This document shows positions 30,301-34,373 of a stretch of DNA of 34,373 nucleotides, one piece after another; position 1 is the first letter of the stretch, and each line of letters begins with the position of its first letter. The position numbers and the translations under genes are program-made. The notes beneath the pieces were generated by a model that did not search any database, was not told the origin of the DNA, and saw only the letters and a list, made by a program, of their open reading frames with translations. The DNA is from an uncultured Kiritimatiellota bacterium (lineage in GTDB: Bacteria; Verrucomicrobiota; Kiritimatiellia; RFP12; DVOR01). Location: positions 1-34,373 of the forward strand of contig CALXSE010000018.1 of assembly GCA_944391085.1 (NCBI GenBank), read 5' to 3'.

Positions 30301-33300
30301 CCGCCATCGGCCATCGCCAGCCAGCCGGCCACGCCGGAGGGGGAGAGGGGGATGCGCACCGAGCCGACGCCGTGGGTCTCCAGGCCGTCCGCCAGCGTCA
30401 GCGCGCCGCCGGAGAGCGCCAGCGTGCCGCCGGAGAGGGAGACCGAGGGCGCCTGCGCCGCGACCTTGGACTCGAAGGTGCCGCCCTCGAGGGTGAGGGA
30501 CGGGAGGGTGGTGAGGGCGGAGGTGATGGTACCTTCGCCGCGCACCGTGGCCTCCTGGGCGGTGGCGAAGAGGTTCGCACCCGCGCCCACGGTCAGGGTC
30601 ACGCCGCGGGAGGTCTCAAGAATCGGGTCGCCCGTGACGGTGGGAACGATGTCCGCCACGGCGGCATCCCATGTCCAATCCTGCCACGCGCCCAACACGC
30701 CGCCATTGAAGTTGAGCTCCAGGCTCGACCCGGTATAGCCGGCGGAGTAGACCCTGAACCCATCGGAACCGATGAGGAAGCGGCCACCGTTGAGATTGAT
30801 GACGCCGATGGACTGAGAGCGGCGGGCCACGCCCTTGACGCGCACCTCCGCGTTGTCCTCGACCGTGAAGGTGGTCTTCTGATTCGGGCCGTCGTTGGTG
30901 AGCAACAGGGTCGCACCGGTCGCGACCAAGCGGGCATTGTCGCGAACCGTGACGGAGGCCGTACCCGACCAATCCGCGAACTGCAAGGTATTGTCATTGT
31001 TTTGCGTCGTATTATTGACGGCGCCCGTAAAGGTGACAACGGCGTTGTCCTCCAGGACAACCGTGGAGGTACGCCCCGTACCGCCCGAACGCAGATGAAT
31101 GCGCGAGAGCGAAGCCTGGGCGGAGTCGCGGAAGGTGACCGTGGCGGTGCCGATGTGCAGACCATTCTCGCGGGCAGTCCCGGTCATGGTCAGCCGGACA
31201 TCGCCCGAGAAGACGAAGTTCGTGGCAGTGGCAGAATCATTCCAGGTGCCGACCGTCACCTGGCCGGCGGAGAACTCGACCAGGCCGCCGTTGGGCGTCA
31301 GGTTGCCGGTGAAGCCGGCGGCGAACTCGGTCTCGTAGGCCGCCGTGGCCGCGTAGTCGGCCTCGTAGGCGTAGTCATAGCGGACGCGCTTGGGGTTGGT
31401 GGCGATGGTCGCGGGCAGGGTGTCGCCCTCGCCCAAGGCCAGGATGGCGTTGTTGAGGAAGTGCCAGGTGGCGGTGGCGTTGGCCGCGTCGGCCACGCGC
31501 AGGGCGTGGCCCTGGGCATAGACGGTGATGGAGGCGACCTTGGTGGCCGCGCCGAAGGTCAGCGTCGCGTCGCCCGTCAGCGTCAGCGCGACGTCGTCGC
31601 CCGCGCCGGGGGTGTCCTCGGTGGCCACGCCGTTAATCGTCCAGTCGAGGTCTGCCCAATCGGCCTCGCCCGCGAGCTCGGCCTGATAGATTTGCACCGC
31701 GTCGAGGCTGTCGTCGCTGGGCAGGACTTCCTCGATCAGCTGGAGCGCCGCCACGCGGCCCTGGGTCTGGGAGACGTCCACGGTGTTGCCGCTGTCCTTG
31801 CTCCAGAACTCGAGCTTGAAGTCGCCCGAGAGGCCGGGGATGACCATCATGTTGGTGCCCTCGACCAGCGAGCCGTCCTCAGTCGGCCTGCCCCAGGCAT
31901 AGGTCGTGTCCTTGACCTCATCCGGCAGGCCGCCGACCGTGTCGGCATGGGTCTCGTCCGTCAGCGTCGCCAGCTCACCCGCGGCGGTATAATAGTAGAA
32001 GGTGCCGTTGACGCGCTTGGGCAGCCAACGCGGCGAGCCGGTGTCGGTGCTCATGTAGACGACGGCGGTGTAGTTGCCCCAGTCGTCGGGCACGTCCACC
32101 GAGACGGAGGGGATGCCGCCACCGCCCCCGCCGCCGGAAAGGGAGTGGCCGTTGGCGAAGGCCTGCAGGATGGGCTGAGCCGTACCGCCGATGCCACCGG
32201 CATAGCCGTGATAGACGTGGTAGGTCACCGAGGCCGTCTTGGTGGTGTCCGCGCCGGCCGCGCCGCGCGCGGTGTTCAGCACCACGGGCGCGGACAGCGT
32301 CTCCGTCCTGGGCTCCGTCTTCGAAGTGGTCTCGGTCGGCTCCAGCCAATAGGCGCCGTAGGTCGCGTAAGGCGTGTCGCGGGCGCCCATCGCATCGTCC
32401 GCGATGGCGCCGACGCCACCAGAACCACGGTTGCTGTAGTTCGTGAAGTTGAAGGAGATGGACTCGGATTCGTCGGGCCGGTCGCTGGGATAGGCGGCGT
32501 CGGGGAGGGTCACTGCGGCGGTGATGCCGTCCTCGGTGACGGAGACGGCGGCGGTGGCGCCATACTTGAGGGCGGAGACCCAGGCGGAGACCTGCGCGGG
32601 GTCGATGGCCGCGGCCAGGATCGGCACGGTGAGGGCCTGCCTGCGCGGGATGGCCTTGTACTGGTCGTCGGAAAGGAGGCTCTGGCCGTCGACGCTGAGG
32701 GCGAGCGTGCCGCCGCCCACGACGGTGAGCGAGTCATAGGCGGGGAGCGCGCCGGAGACGGTGAGGATGGCGGCGTCTGTGGCCTCGACCATCAGGCGCG
32801 CCCCTGCCGGCGGCGTATCGACGGTCGTGCCGTCGGCCACCTTCGTCCACGCGCCCGTGGCCGTCCATGCCGCCGTCCCACTCACGGTGCGGGTGTAAAG
32901 CGGGGCAAAGGCCACGACCTGAACCGCGGCGATGTTGCCACGCCCGTTGGCACTGCCATGACTCCGGTTGGTGTTCAGCGTCAACGTTTCGCCCGAGAGT
33001 CCGGCGATGCGCATGACCGTCGTGCCCAACGCGACCGTCCTCAAGTCTTCATTGGCCGCCCAATGATGCCCATTGGGCCCGTCGACAATGGTGGCCGCGT
33101 CTTGGCCGGCTTCCATAATATAATAGTCGCCGCCATTGACGCGCACCGGCGAATTGCCCCAATCCATCGTATCCGATGTCATGTAAACATAGACATCATA
33201 CACCTTGTAAGGGATACCCTCGATGTGCACATTGGGGCCATTTGCCACGTTATCCTGCAAAACAGCCTTCAGCAACAGATCCGTGTTACCGTTTTGATTC

Positions 33301-34373
33301 AGCAACGCCGTACCCAGATAAGACAGCGTCATCGATGTGCCATTGGAATCCGTGACGCTCCTGTCATTTGCGGACGCGTTGCCCGTGATGGTGTTCCACT
33401 GGCTGCCGAGATACTGCACGCCTTCCAGACCATAGAGCGTGTTCGCATCCAACCGGTTCGCATTCGTGTCGAAGTTGATGTTCAACGCCCGCACGGAACC
33501 TGCCCCGCCGGCGACAAACGTCAGATAGACACCATCATCGCGGGCCTCGATGTCAAATTCGAAGCCATCGGGGATATGGGTCAGCGTGAGCGCACCGCGC
33601 CAACGGCTAGGCAGGATGCAGTAACCTTCGGGCTCGGCGGCAATCTGAGACGCCATGGCGAGGTTCACGGCGGAGAGGTCGACCGTCAAGTCATTGCCAA
33701 CGACGAGAGTCTGAATGTTGGCGGGCAGGGTCGGCGCCGTGAGGCCGGTGAGCGCATAGGTGAGCGGCTCGCCCTCGAGGAGGACGTAGCGGGCGGTGAA
33801 GCTCTCGAGCGCCGTGAAGAGCTCTTCGGCCCCGGCCTTGACGGAGAGGGTGGCGCGGGCGGTGAGGGTGGAGGCATCCTCATCGGCGGCGGCGAAGACA
33901 TCGGAGGAGCCGTTGGTGCGCGTCCAGGGGGCGTTCGCCGTGAAGAGTTCGGCGGGGGTCTCGCCCTCGCGGATGCGCCAGGCGGCGGTGGTCGTGGCGA
34001 GGGCCTTCTCAATCTGCACATCGCGCAGGGCGGCGGGCCAGATGGTCACGTCATCGAGCTGGAAGCTACCGGCGCCATTGGTGTGGTCAGGAACCGAATT
34101 GCCACCCAGACCCTTGCCGATTTGGATGCCGGTGTAGGTGTTCTCGAATGTCCCATCGACCTCGCCGACCATCTCGCCGTCCACGTAAAGGCGGATGCGC
34201 GTGTCGGTATGGGTGATGAGCACATGGTGCCAAGCGTTGGCGCCGCCGAGTCCAAGGTCGGCCGTCACGAGCGCGTCATAATCGGTATTGCCGTTGTTCC
34301 GCCGCCAAAGGACGATTTCATCGGCGGTCTCGCCCGTGGTCAGGAAGAGGGCGCCGGGGCTGGTGAAGCCGGC
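18393..34373 (-). CDS. giant modular surface or secreted protein (partial, N-terminus outside window)
   Basis: One open frame of 5326 codons reaches the right edge still open. A GTG at 34268 lies inside a LamG-like domain and is not a credible start, so the real protein is longer. Counted from the edge, residues ~1-120 are LamG/concanavalin-like (HHVLITHTDTRIRLYVDGE). Four copies of a ~200-250-residue module lie at about 295-490, 636-885, 1595-1810 and 3276-3512. A discoidin-like segment lies at about 2270-2455. Much of the rest is Gly/Thr/Ala-rich beta-strand repeats of the autotransporter-associated type (for example FTKRGAGTAVI...AEGTLRVDA), predicted to form a right-handed beta-helix. Cysteines and lysines are scarce. 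The C-terminus ends DGLYLHRASARFWMILR without a beta-barrel, LPXTG or PEP-CTERM signal. A role in adhesion or glycan contact is inferred. A GC hairpin follows the stop. Confidence 0.88.
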   Translation of the reverse strand, partial: AGFTSPGALFLTTGETADEIVLWRRNNGNTDYDALVTADLGLGGANAWHHVLITHTDTRIRLYVDGEMVGEVDGTFENTYTGIQIGKGLGGNSVPDHTNGAGSFQLDDVTIWPAALRDVQIEKALATTTAAWRIREGETPAELFTANAPWTRTNGSSDVFAAADEDASTLTARATLSVKAGAEELFTALESFTARYVLLEGEPLTYALTGLTAPTLPANIQTLVVGNDLTVDLSAVNLAMASQIAAEPEGYCILPSRWRGALTLTHIPDGFEFDIEARDDGVYLTFVAGGAGSVRALNINFDTNANRLDANTLYGLEGVQYLGSQWNTITGNASANDRSVTDSNGTSMTLSYLGTALLNQNGNTDLLLKAVLQDNVANGPNVHIEGIPYKVYDVYVYMTSDTMDWGNSPVRVNGGDYYIMEAGQDAATIVDGPNGHHWAANEDLRTVALGTTVMRIAGLSGETLTLNTNRSHGSANGRGNIAAVQVVAFAPLYTRTVSGTAAWTATGAWTKVADGTTVDTPPAGARLMVEATDAAILTVSGALPAYDSLTVVGGGTLALSVDGQSLLSDDQYKAIPRRQALTVPILAAAIDPAQVSAWVSALKYGATAAVSVTEDGITAAVTLPDAAYPSDRPDESESISFNFTNYSNRGSGGVGAIADDAMGARDTPYATYGAYWLEPTETTSKTEPRTETLSAPVVLNTARGAAGADTTKTASVTYHVYHGYAGGIGGTAQPILQAFANGHSLSGGGGGGGIPSVSVDVPDDWGNYTAVVYMSTDTGSPRWLPKRVNGTFYYYTAAGELATLTDETHADTVGGLPDEVKDTTYAWGRPTEDGSLVEGTNMMVIPGLSGDFKLEFWSKDSGNTVDVSQTQGRVAALQLIEEVLPSDDSLDAVQIYQAELAGEADWADLDWTINGVATEDTPGAGDDVALTLTGDATLTFGAATKVASITVYAQGHALRVADAANATATWHFLNNAILALGEGDTLPATIATNPKRVRYDYAYEADYAATAAYETEFAAGFTGNLTPNGGLVEFSAGQVTVGTWNDSATATNFVFSGDVRLTMTGTARENGLHIGTATVTFRDSAQASLSRIHLRSGGTGRTSTVVLEDNAVVTFTGAVNNTTQNNDNTLQFADWSGTASVTVRDNARLVATGATLLLTNDGPNQKTTFTVEDNAEVRVKGVARRSQSIGVINLNGGRFLIGSDGFRVYSAGYTGSSLELNFNGGVLGAWQDWTWDAAVADIVPTVTGDPILETSRGVTLTVGAGANLFATAQEATVRGEGTITSALTTLPSLTLEGGTFESKVAAQAPSVSLSGGTLALSGGALTLADGLETHGVGSVRIPLSPSGVAGWLAMADGGPVPDVSDVVFTLALDLSGEDALLPYQVPLFLGACDTADTPTIAGVMLENNAAGAITAQTPVYAAGAQGLGLYLTLSGNAVLQPHTVALDDTVDGYRATQAVADTYGYWIFDGQAAGARLLLPTDTLRFREVAFRGQPMTLVASGNEPHLLLQARGLTVNTPLTIDLSAWAGVLDAFVSGAVDGLPCSLCLIAADTLTLNEVVITLDGYEPPEGCTLEPVATDRGVYLVARAAGARPAQALSVNFASRAVPLAAPPAAPGAYAVPVAAWNGLAGSFFSADLRVSDLAGVASIPAVGANGQNTQLSATAAAVVSDATAPATLIQVWLTDDAAQTVRVANIPFARYRLALVFAADFAGAAYAPVTVGADVYAMDAAGYTRKNVLAYAKTGALGDTAWGSTARDGLSAEDPDVLGLNTLVTDVLEGSAVDIALPQLVYGRTYAGLAALQIVEAPEPEADAGEGTAYAYTFTANAPEAALADLDLTIEDGTTARWQSGPENTLALTVPEGVSATLTLPLNFRAKTLSVSGAGDLTLLTESDGGILLGTLDAGGLTGALTVRCPCVGVAFTPGAGVSRFEAAFDNDGQAYTIAAGATLAFGADSGIAVSLDGGTTLDRADGAVTLLVDPASTGTLRRDYAESFNTDWSDTSYRNQTWAFRDLAAASGREHVVFSPDLLIEDGDVWSLPDAGIWLQSGANHKTAATLVQTGGTVEIDTIDGANHGFLVASNDDAGLALDFDLSGGRFAASQLMGWGPNASLDLDVTGTGVLALGNGDGNYAGSIAARVASVRMDVAVTDGGVFEPLASTVSAGSAGTHALTFGPGGAIRFGSDTPAEVDMTMPVTFAGATTIDPGVYGTLVLNAANTGSGALTLARGTLALADASGLGEATVTVASGAAFEARGFTGEGEGSEEARTVPVVAIKLDIPAGVGNSDGTAIQELCLYNNDTKVAWPSGTTISGTGRNNTPNWAAGGNEAINALIDGVTGGVASPGTWTKPEDGSTGAYTGNAKNNKWYPITNTTGTASATITIGGDGVVFDSYTLWCSDLQNRFPSAWTLSVRYEGDAEDSWTELDAPSGQTRPAANTESEKYAVTLRTEGGATELDEVSGKVVFEAGAQCRAVRKTGVTGLPYVARIAGSIDVAKGPRYFLDGVEFAAENVTVDAGNGLVTFNEGGALEPTAVIWDITNASGTWQDGVAGPWVDGATFINGAAVTFPDVTQPTVATVAGSVKPGTVTFGAGATTAYYTFAGDEDAVLDLSTQTPVNVGSTTNQYIDFAAGAGTTFDVPIATSGAGVGINLPNGAVRLMGALSDNNRTATLLGSGNLNEAGQHGVWHASGDLTLMPRAGETQRLSAYSGQLYGDGTIIVQGQVANDGTVSGGTVEFGGTSPSGLVNNAFSGTFMVRDGATLDFTMTRADGGDNPFFRASDGTPLYKGDAVGFTLRNGGVLRFSGHRGFLGGWGQISNSTPDLWTSQPIVIGYRSALECVYGSGTYWQHTPYGLRFDGDGATLLIDDGTASGLGMDFVRGATLTVAGVGDAGDPDDPKTTDGKLTQGITATIETVEGATMRIFGDNGQDDALFLDVGEGSTLRLAADIGSTIPDGSNQTDPAPFVKRGPGRLELTWPTIGNVVEVEVEAGALGGDAELTSGSVSVASGATVEAGLSLAELSLAGGASVAVDPTGARQLRASTVTFPAGAVCTVQALDDPPPAAGREPVKVFSWSSAANVANVSLLVDDRLTEAGYGAEIRSDGLYLAPAVTYVRVLDGALNDATYDVLWFESIWRRIDGGADDYTAFVPYAPAANETANVVFVVPDDISSVGIRAILDREVSFASVRFARGEFDGEGNLTGIGADCGGSIEYVYDLTNAEMPGERETLAYAFLPSLAYFNNGTLGTATFTEVLLPDGYQCSIDGVTATVYLGTGGETGAINVSFTGGSEGSASWIDASTEPCGAVPFAGAYWNNASTMGGSGLESLILGGGYRGYRLTPRLSGVSGDLADAPTVRYAFTAGRAVAGRTGLAAGFLPGPGAAADPDEIGFIEDSGISSAGWAVRVDNIPFARYDLYLLFAGSGDGAATYPAVRVKPGTGAWRTYAFRNDWTAPAGSGDAWVGQAVLDEGFADGANLLHLRIEGGGTLQIVPHDGANGNNAEVGLAALQIVELPQGEPAFYAAQGPTWSGQTWDYTATGANGASQAVRDTAWQDATQDAPHYALVDGVGSLNVDRAASLPFLRVGAGTLTLSGTAGALSAGALDLYEADAAVTVAEDVFAQAPNVLLGDAVTLVPFPEAAADTALGWRWVYPEGAAHTATLSKQGAYGLTLTQSVDNNLRIDAGTLWLTAVSSGANANYPRTISGAGTLGWAGTGTLRVAFNNLPDGSADEDGVFLRAAGGTVTLAAVADSSLPSGGTVEVSDGATLQFNNNDRGVNQRPFPNGTFLARDGGIVHYNGSDASNTFQNNAAATQLPSVRLESGMFQQTVWNAGDGSSRVSNATVHDVFGFVSSGDSRYYIASAGSNAWNHKTLNVRSGRIQVTDGVLGIRSSLNNGTGSKNSISLRPYAQTSTDYGDEGAVNGYLDVATGAMLFSHYPIFAGNDGATDAALVKVGGGVWVQTQNLCQTVGYTESSGGNTGGGGANVGGTAPHSNIEIREGTFRLNMGDDVLEVPPDTAARTISVQGGTRMEGTGTVSDDFSVTIERGATLSSGLPADATWVPASSQWNANFPNHFKQPAGRTGGGVYLDFQGSLSFADGAILEVDLAQAAASTNALVRVSGESARVSLGSSLTVRLTNLQTAFNGPVKLTNFAVNPSSQPTVNCPEAIALDGAVQWLTDAEALDDESANATVHNLWLIASGDSYVWANQSGNWSEAQWTHQNATTNIVNGITAPEDAPKARVVADSADVALTVDQDPGEPNSAEWGVYGLVLSAAQERGVTLAQGGQITGSESAPEGKLYGLRIDSSLWKVGDGTAQVDALAWLDNAATLTVDKGSLTFTRPLLRGDLSAGQEANTLGAALSVAQGSTLTFAFAEPTDPERGYLEGRGIAPQALTLNGSFSGAGTLRVEGEGAAVTLAAQSNSAARQDGALSYSVGAGATLTLQGDTPASTGDATPRAVTVEGGGTLALDSERALGATTAWTWSLGDGALVTTADDARIRGAVALDAGTATLGRDSQQWDGDLSVTVGERATLTFAGNIQTPDDAPAAATFTKRGAGTAVIDQNAVFDAGLNMDVAEGTLRVDADSLSVTPGERGVTPAWTVRDGATLAIGGGTRSFSNGSLTVEGGGVLDCAANVVTLNNSPDRPTVLADGATLRFGDGTTLNEGTALTVRTALRVEGRVTVEVDVADPSALRQPRYTLLSFATGARLGTGTFVLGGANAAALAIAGWTLEDNGQTVSLVSFDDGTGYVWAGTTAGWLDADAWVPTGGSEPITWGTGTQGAVSFLDERPIGGVEVPGEYRTVGSTGTQTVTALRALNELGDYALEGSGGLTVQGLLLKTGASGLTFRRPVTLGNSGSLNVQGGTVTFENTVGTTDAPDALAVPVTLGQGATLAFVGGRARTLSGTLEADASAILSNADGTLTLACAVPGLTLRATGGTLALTAADQALALGGVDAPTFDLSGNAALTLGGTLSGGGTVAPGFSEGTRGVTLRWTAAASAESGSVPRLGDLDEAVSTLVYAPRSGHLILDPGSLMDGAALSLENDALETTALWLGAGDGAGDEAIRLSALTATGAACIGVEPVRALSGGSAWAGERTLTLALSGDASFGGTFVGADDAAGAIRAGLTLEKADPAAAGTPTFTYSGESTAGTVGTLTAGAGVRVSVTGEWAGAATAEDGGVLGGSGTLGDVTLGAGARLSAAAADVRGELAPATLTLGSLELGAGAGLEVLARVDEASGATELSLVQVAGTCRLGANDLALNVYLDLEEGAAVNTRKILGWDTLDGYQSVSATVYVRGADGAWQESGDYFVRRGDDGLYLHRASARFWMILR
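23838..24547 (-). repeat. giant protein module, copy 4
   Basis: This copy runs from INVSFTGGSEGSASW, through VRVDNIPFARYDLYLLFAGSG, to GLAALQIVELP. It is followed directly by a tryptophan-containing strand (GPTWSGQTWDY) that starts the next beta-helix block, the same order as after copy 1. Confidence 0.7.
27010..27560 (-). other. discoidin-like domain inside the giant protein
   Basis: A segment with IQELCLYNNDTKVAWP, EAINALIDG, ITIGGDGVVFDSYTLWCSD, AWTLSVRYEGD and the flanking strands resembles galactose-binding-like (F5/8 type C) folds. It differs from the surrounding Gly/Thr-rich repeats by having aromatic residues and asparagines. The family call is tentative. Confidence 0.45.
28945..29590 (-). 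repeat. giant protein module, copy 3
   Basis: This copy runs from LSVNFASRAVPLA, through VRVANIPFARYRLALVFAADF, to GLAALQIVEAP. At DNA level it shares a near-identical ~32-base block (29272-29303) and an identical 28-base block (28956-28983) with copy 4, so copies 3 and 4 are recent duplicates or have exchanged sequence. Confidence 0.7.
31720..32468 (-). repeat. giant protein module, copy 2
   Basis: This copy runs from SISFNFTNYSNRG, through VSVDVPDDWGNYTAVVYMSTDT, VNGTFYYYTA and NMMVIPGLSGDF, to RVAALQLIEEV. It is closest to copy 1 in the VYMTSD/VYMSTD and GLSG parts, and it contains a seven-glycine run (SLSGGGGGGGIP). Confidence 0.66.
32905..33490 (-). repeat. giant protein module, copy 1
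   Basis: This copy runs from LNINFDTNANR, through VHIEGIPYKVYDVYVYMTSD, VRVNGGDYYIM and MRIAGLSG, to IAAVQVVAFAP. It shares the order FNF/VNF - IPxxxYDxYVY - V(N/G)G - GLSG - AALQIVE with three other copies. This copy is visibly richer in A+T than its surroundings. Confidence 0.68.
34010..34373 (-). other. LamG/concanavalin A-like domain of the giant protein (incomplete)
   Basis: The residues translated from the window edge include GETADEIVLWRR, AWHHVLITHTD, IRLYVDGEMVGEVDG and FQLDDVTIWPAAL. This is the usual order of strands in laminin G-like jelly-roll domains of bacterial surface proteins. The first strands lie outside the window. LamG domains often bind glycans or act as structural caps. 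Confidence 0.7.

Noticed and set aside
34266..34268. GTG as the start of the giant protein
   Set aside because: The frame stays open for 35 more codons to the edge and these complete LamG strands (for example DEIVLWRR). There is no signal peptide at the GTG. The gene simply continues outside the window.

Overview
This is a GC-rich bacterial window in which every gene I can support lies on the minus strand, so transcription runs from high to low coordinates. The gene content (Gram-negative TonB-type transducer, PA14/transglutaminase-like/discoidin secreted protein, and a giant LamG plus beta-strand-repeat surface protein) suggests the PVC superphylum, most likely Kiritimatiellota/Verrucomicrobiota-like and possibly an uncultured gut lineage. 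This assignment is inference from gene style. No rRNA or other phylogenetic marker was searched. I see no insertion sequence, prophage, CRISPR array or integrase.

Layout from the right end in transcription order. (1) 34373-18393: one uninterrupted frame of at least 5326 codons that runs off the right edge. It has a LamG-like end, four copies of a ~200-250-residue module, a discoidin-like segment and very many autotransporter-type beta-strand repeats, but no recognisable barrel, LPXTG or PEP-CTERM signal. (2) 18312-12311: an extended -10 promoter, tRNA-Leu(UAA), then grpE, dnaJ, purB, a DUF3127 protein with an SSB-like acidic tip, prmC and a two-domain glycosyltransferase-like gene. These are packed with gaps of 25 nt or less or with overlaps, and look like one transcript that begins with a tRNA. 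(3) 12293-8239: a second promoter of the same shape, then argJ, argB and argD (overlapping) and a periplasmic thioredoxin-like gene, closed by a strong intrinsic terminator. (4) 8149-2524: an extended -10 promoter almost touching the start codon of a TonB/TolA-like gene, then a 1173-residue secreted multidomain protein and guaA. The guaA product lacks the glutaminase catalytic part. (5) 2420-131: a polar amino acid ABC transporter of two genes, with the substrate-binding protein fused to the permease. (6) 130-1: a GC-rich hairpin-prone stretch, then an AT-rich stretch with a possible promoter for a gene that continues off the left edge.

The genes form recognisable functional sets: ornithine/arginine biosynthesis (argJ recycles the acetyl group, argB phosphorylates N-acetylglutamate, argD transaminates), purine synthesis (purB, guaA), chaperones (grpE, dnaJ, with dnaK absent here), translation termination (prmC), amino acid uptake, and envelope/secreted proteins. 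The points most worth a second look are the glutaminase-less GuaA, the tRNA-grpE dicistron, the SSB-like tail on the DUF3127 protein, the recurrent T(G/T)TGGTA promoter element with possible leaderless starts, and the modular giant protein with duplicated and base-composition-mosaic segments.
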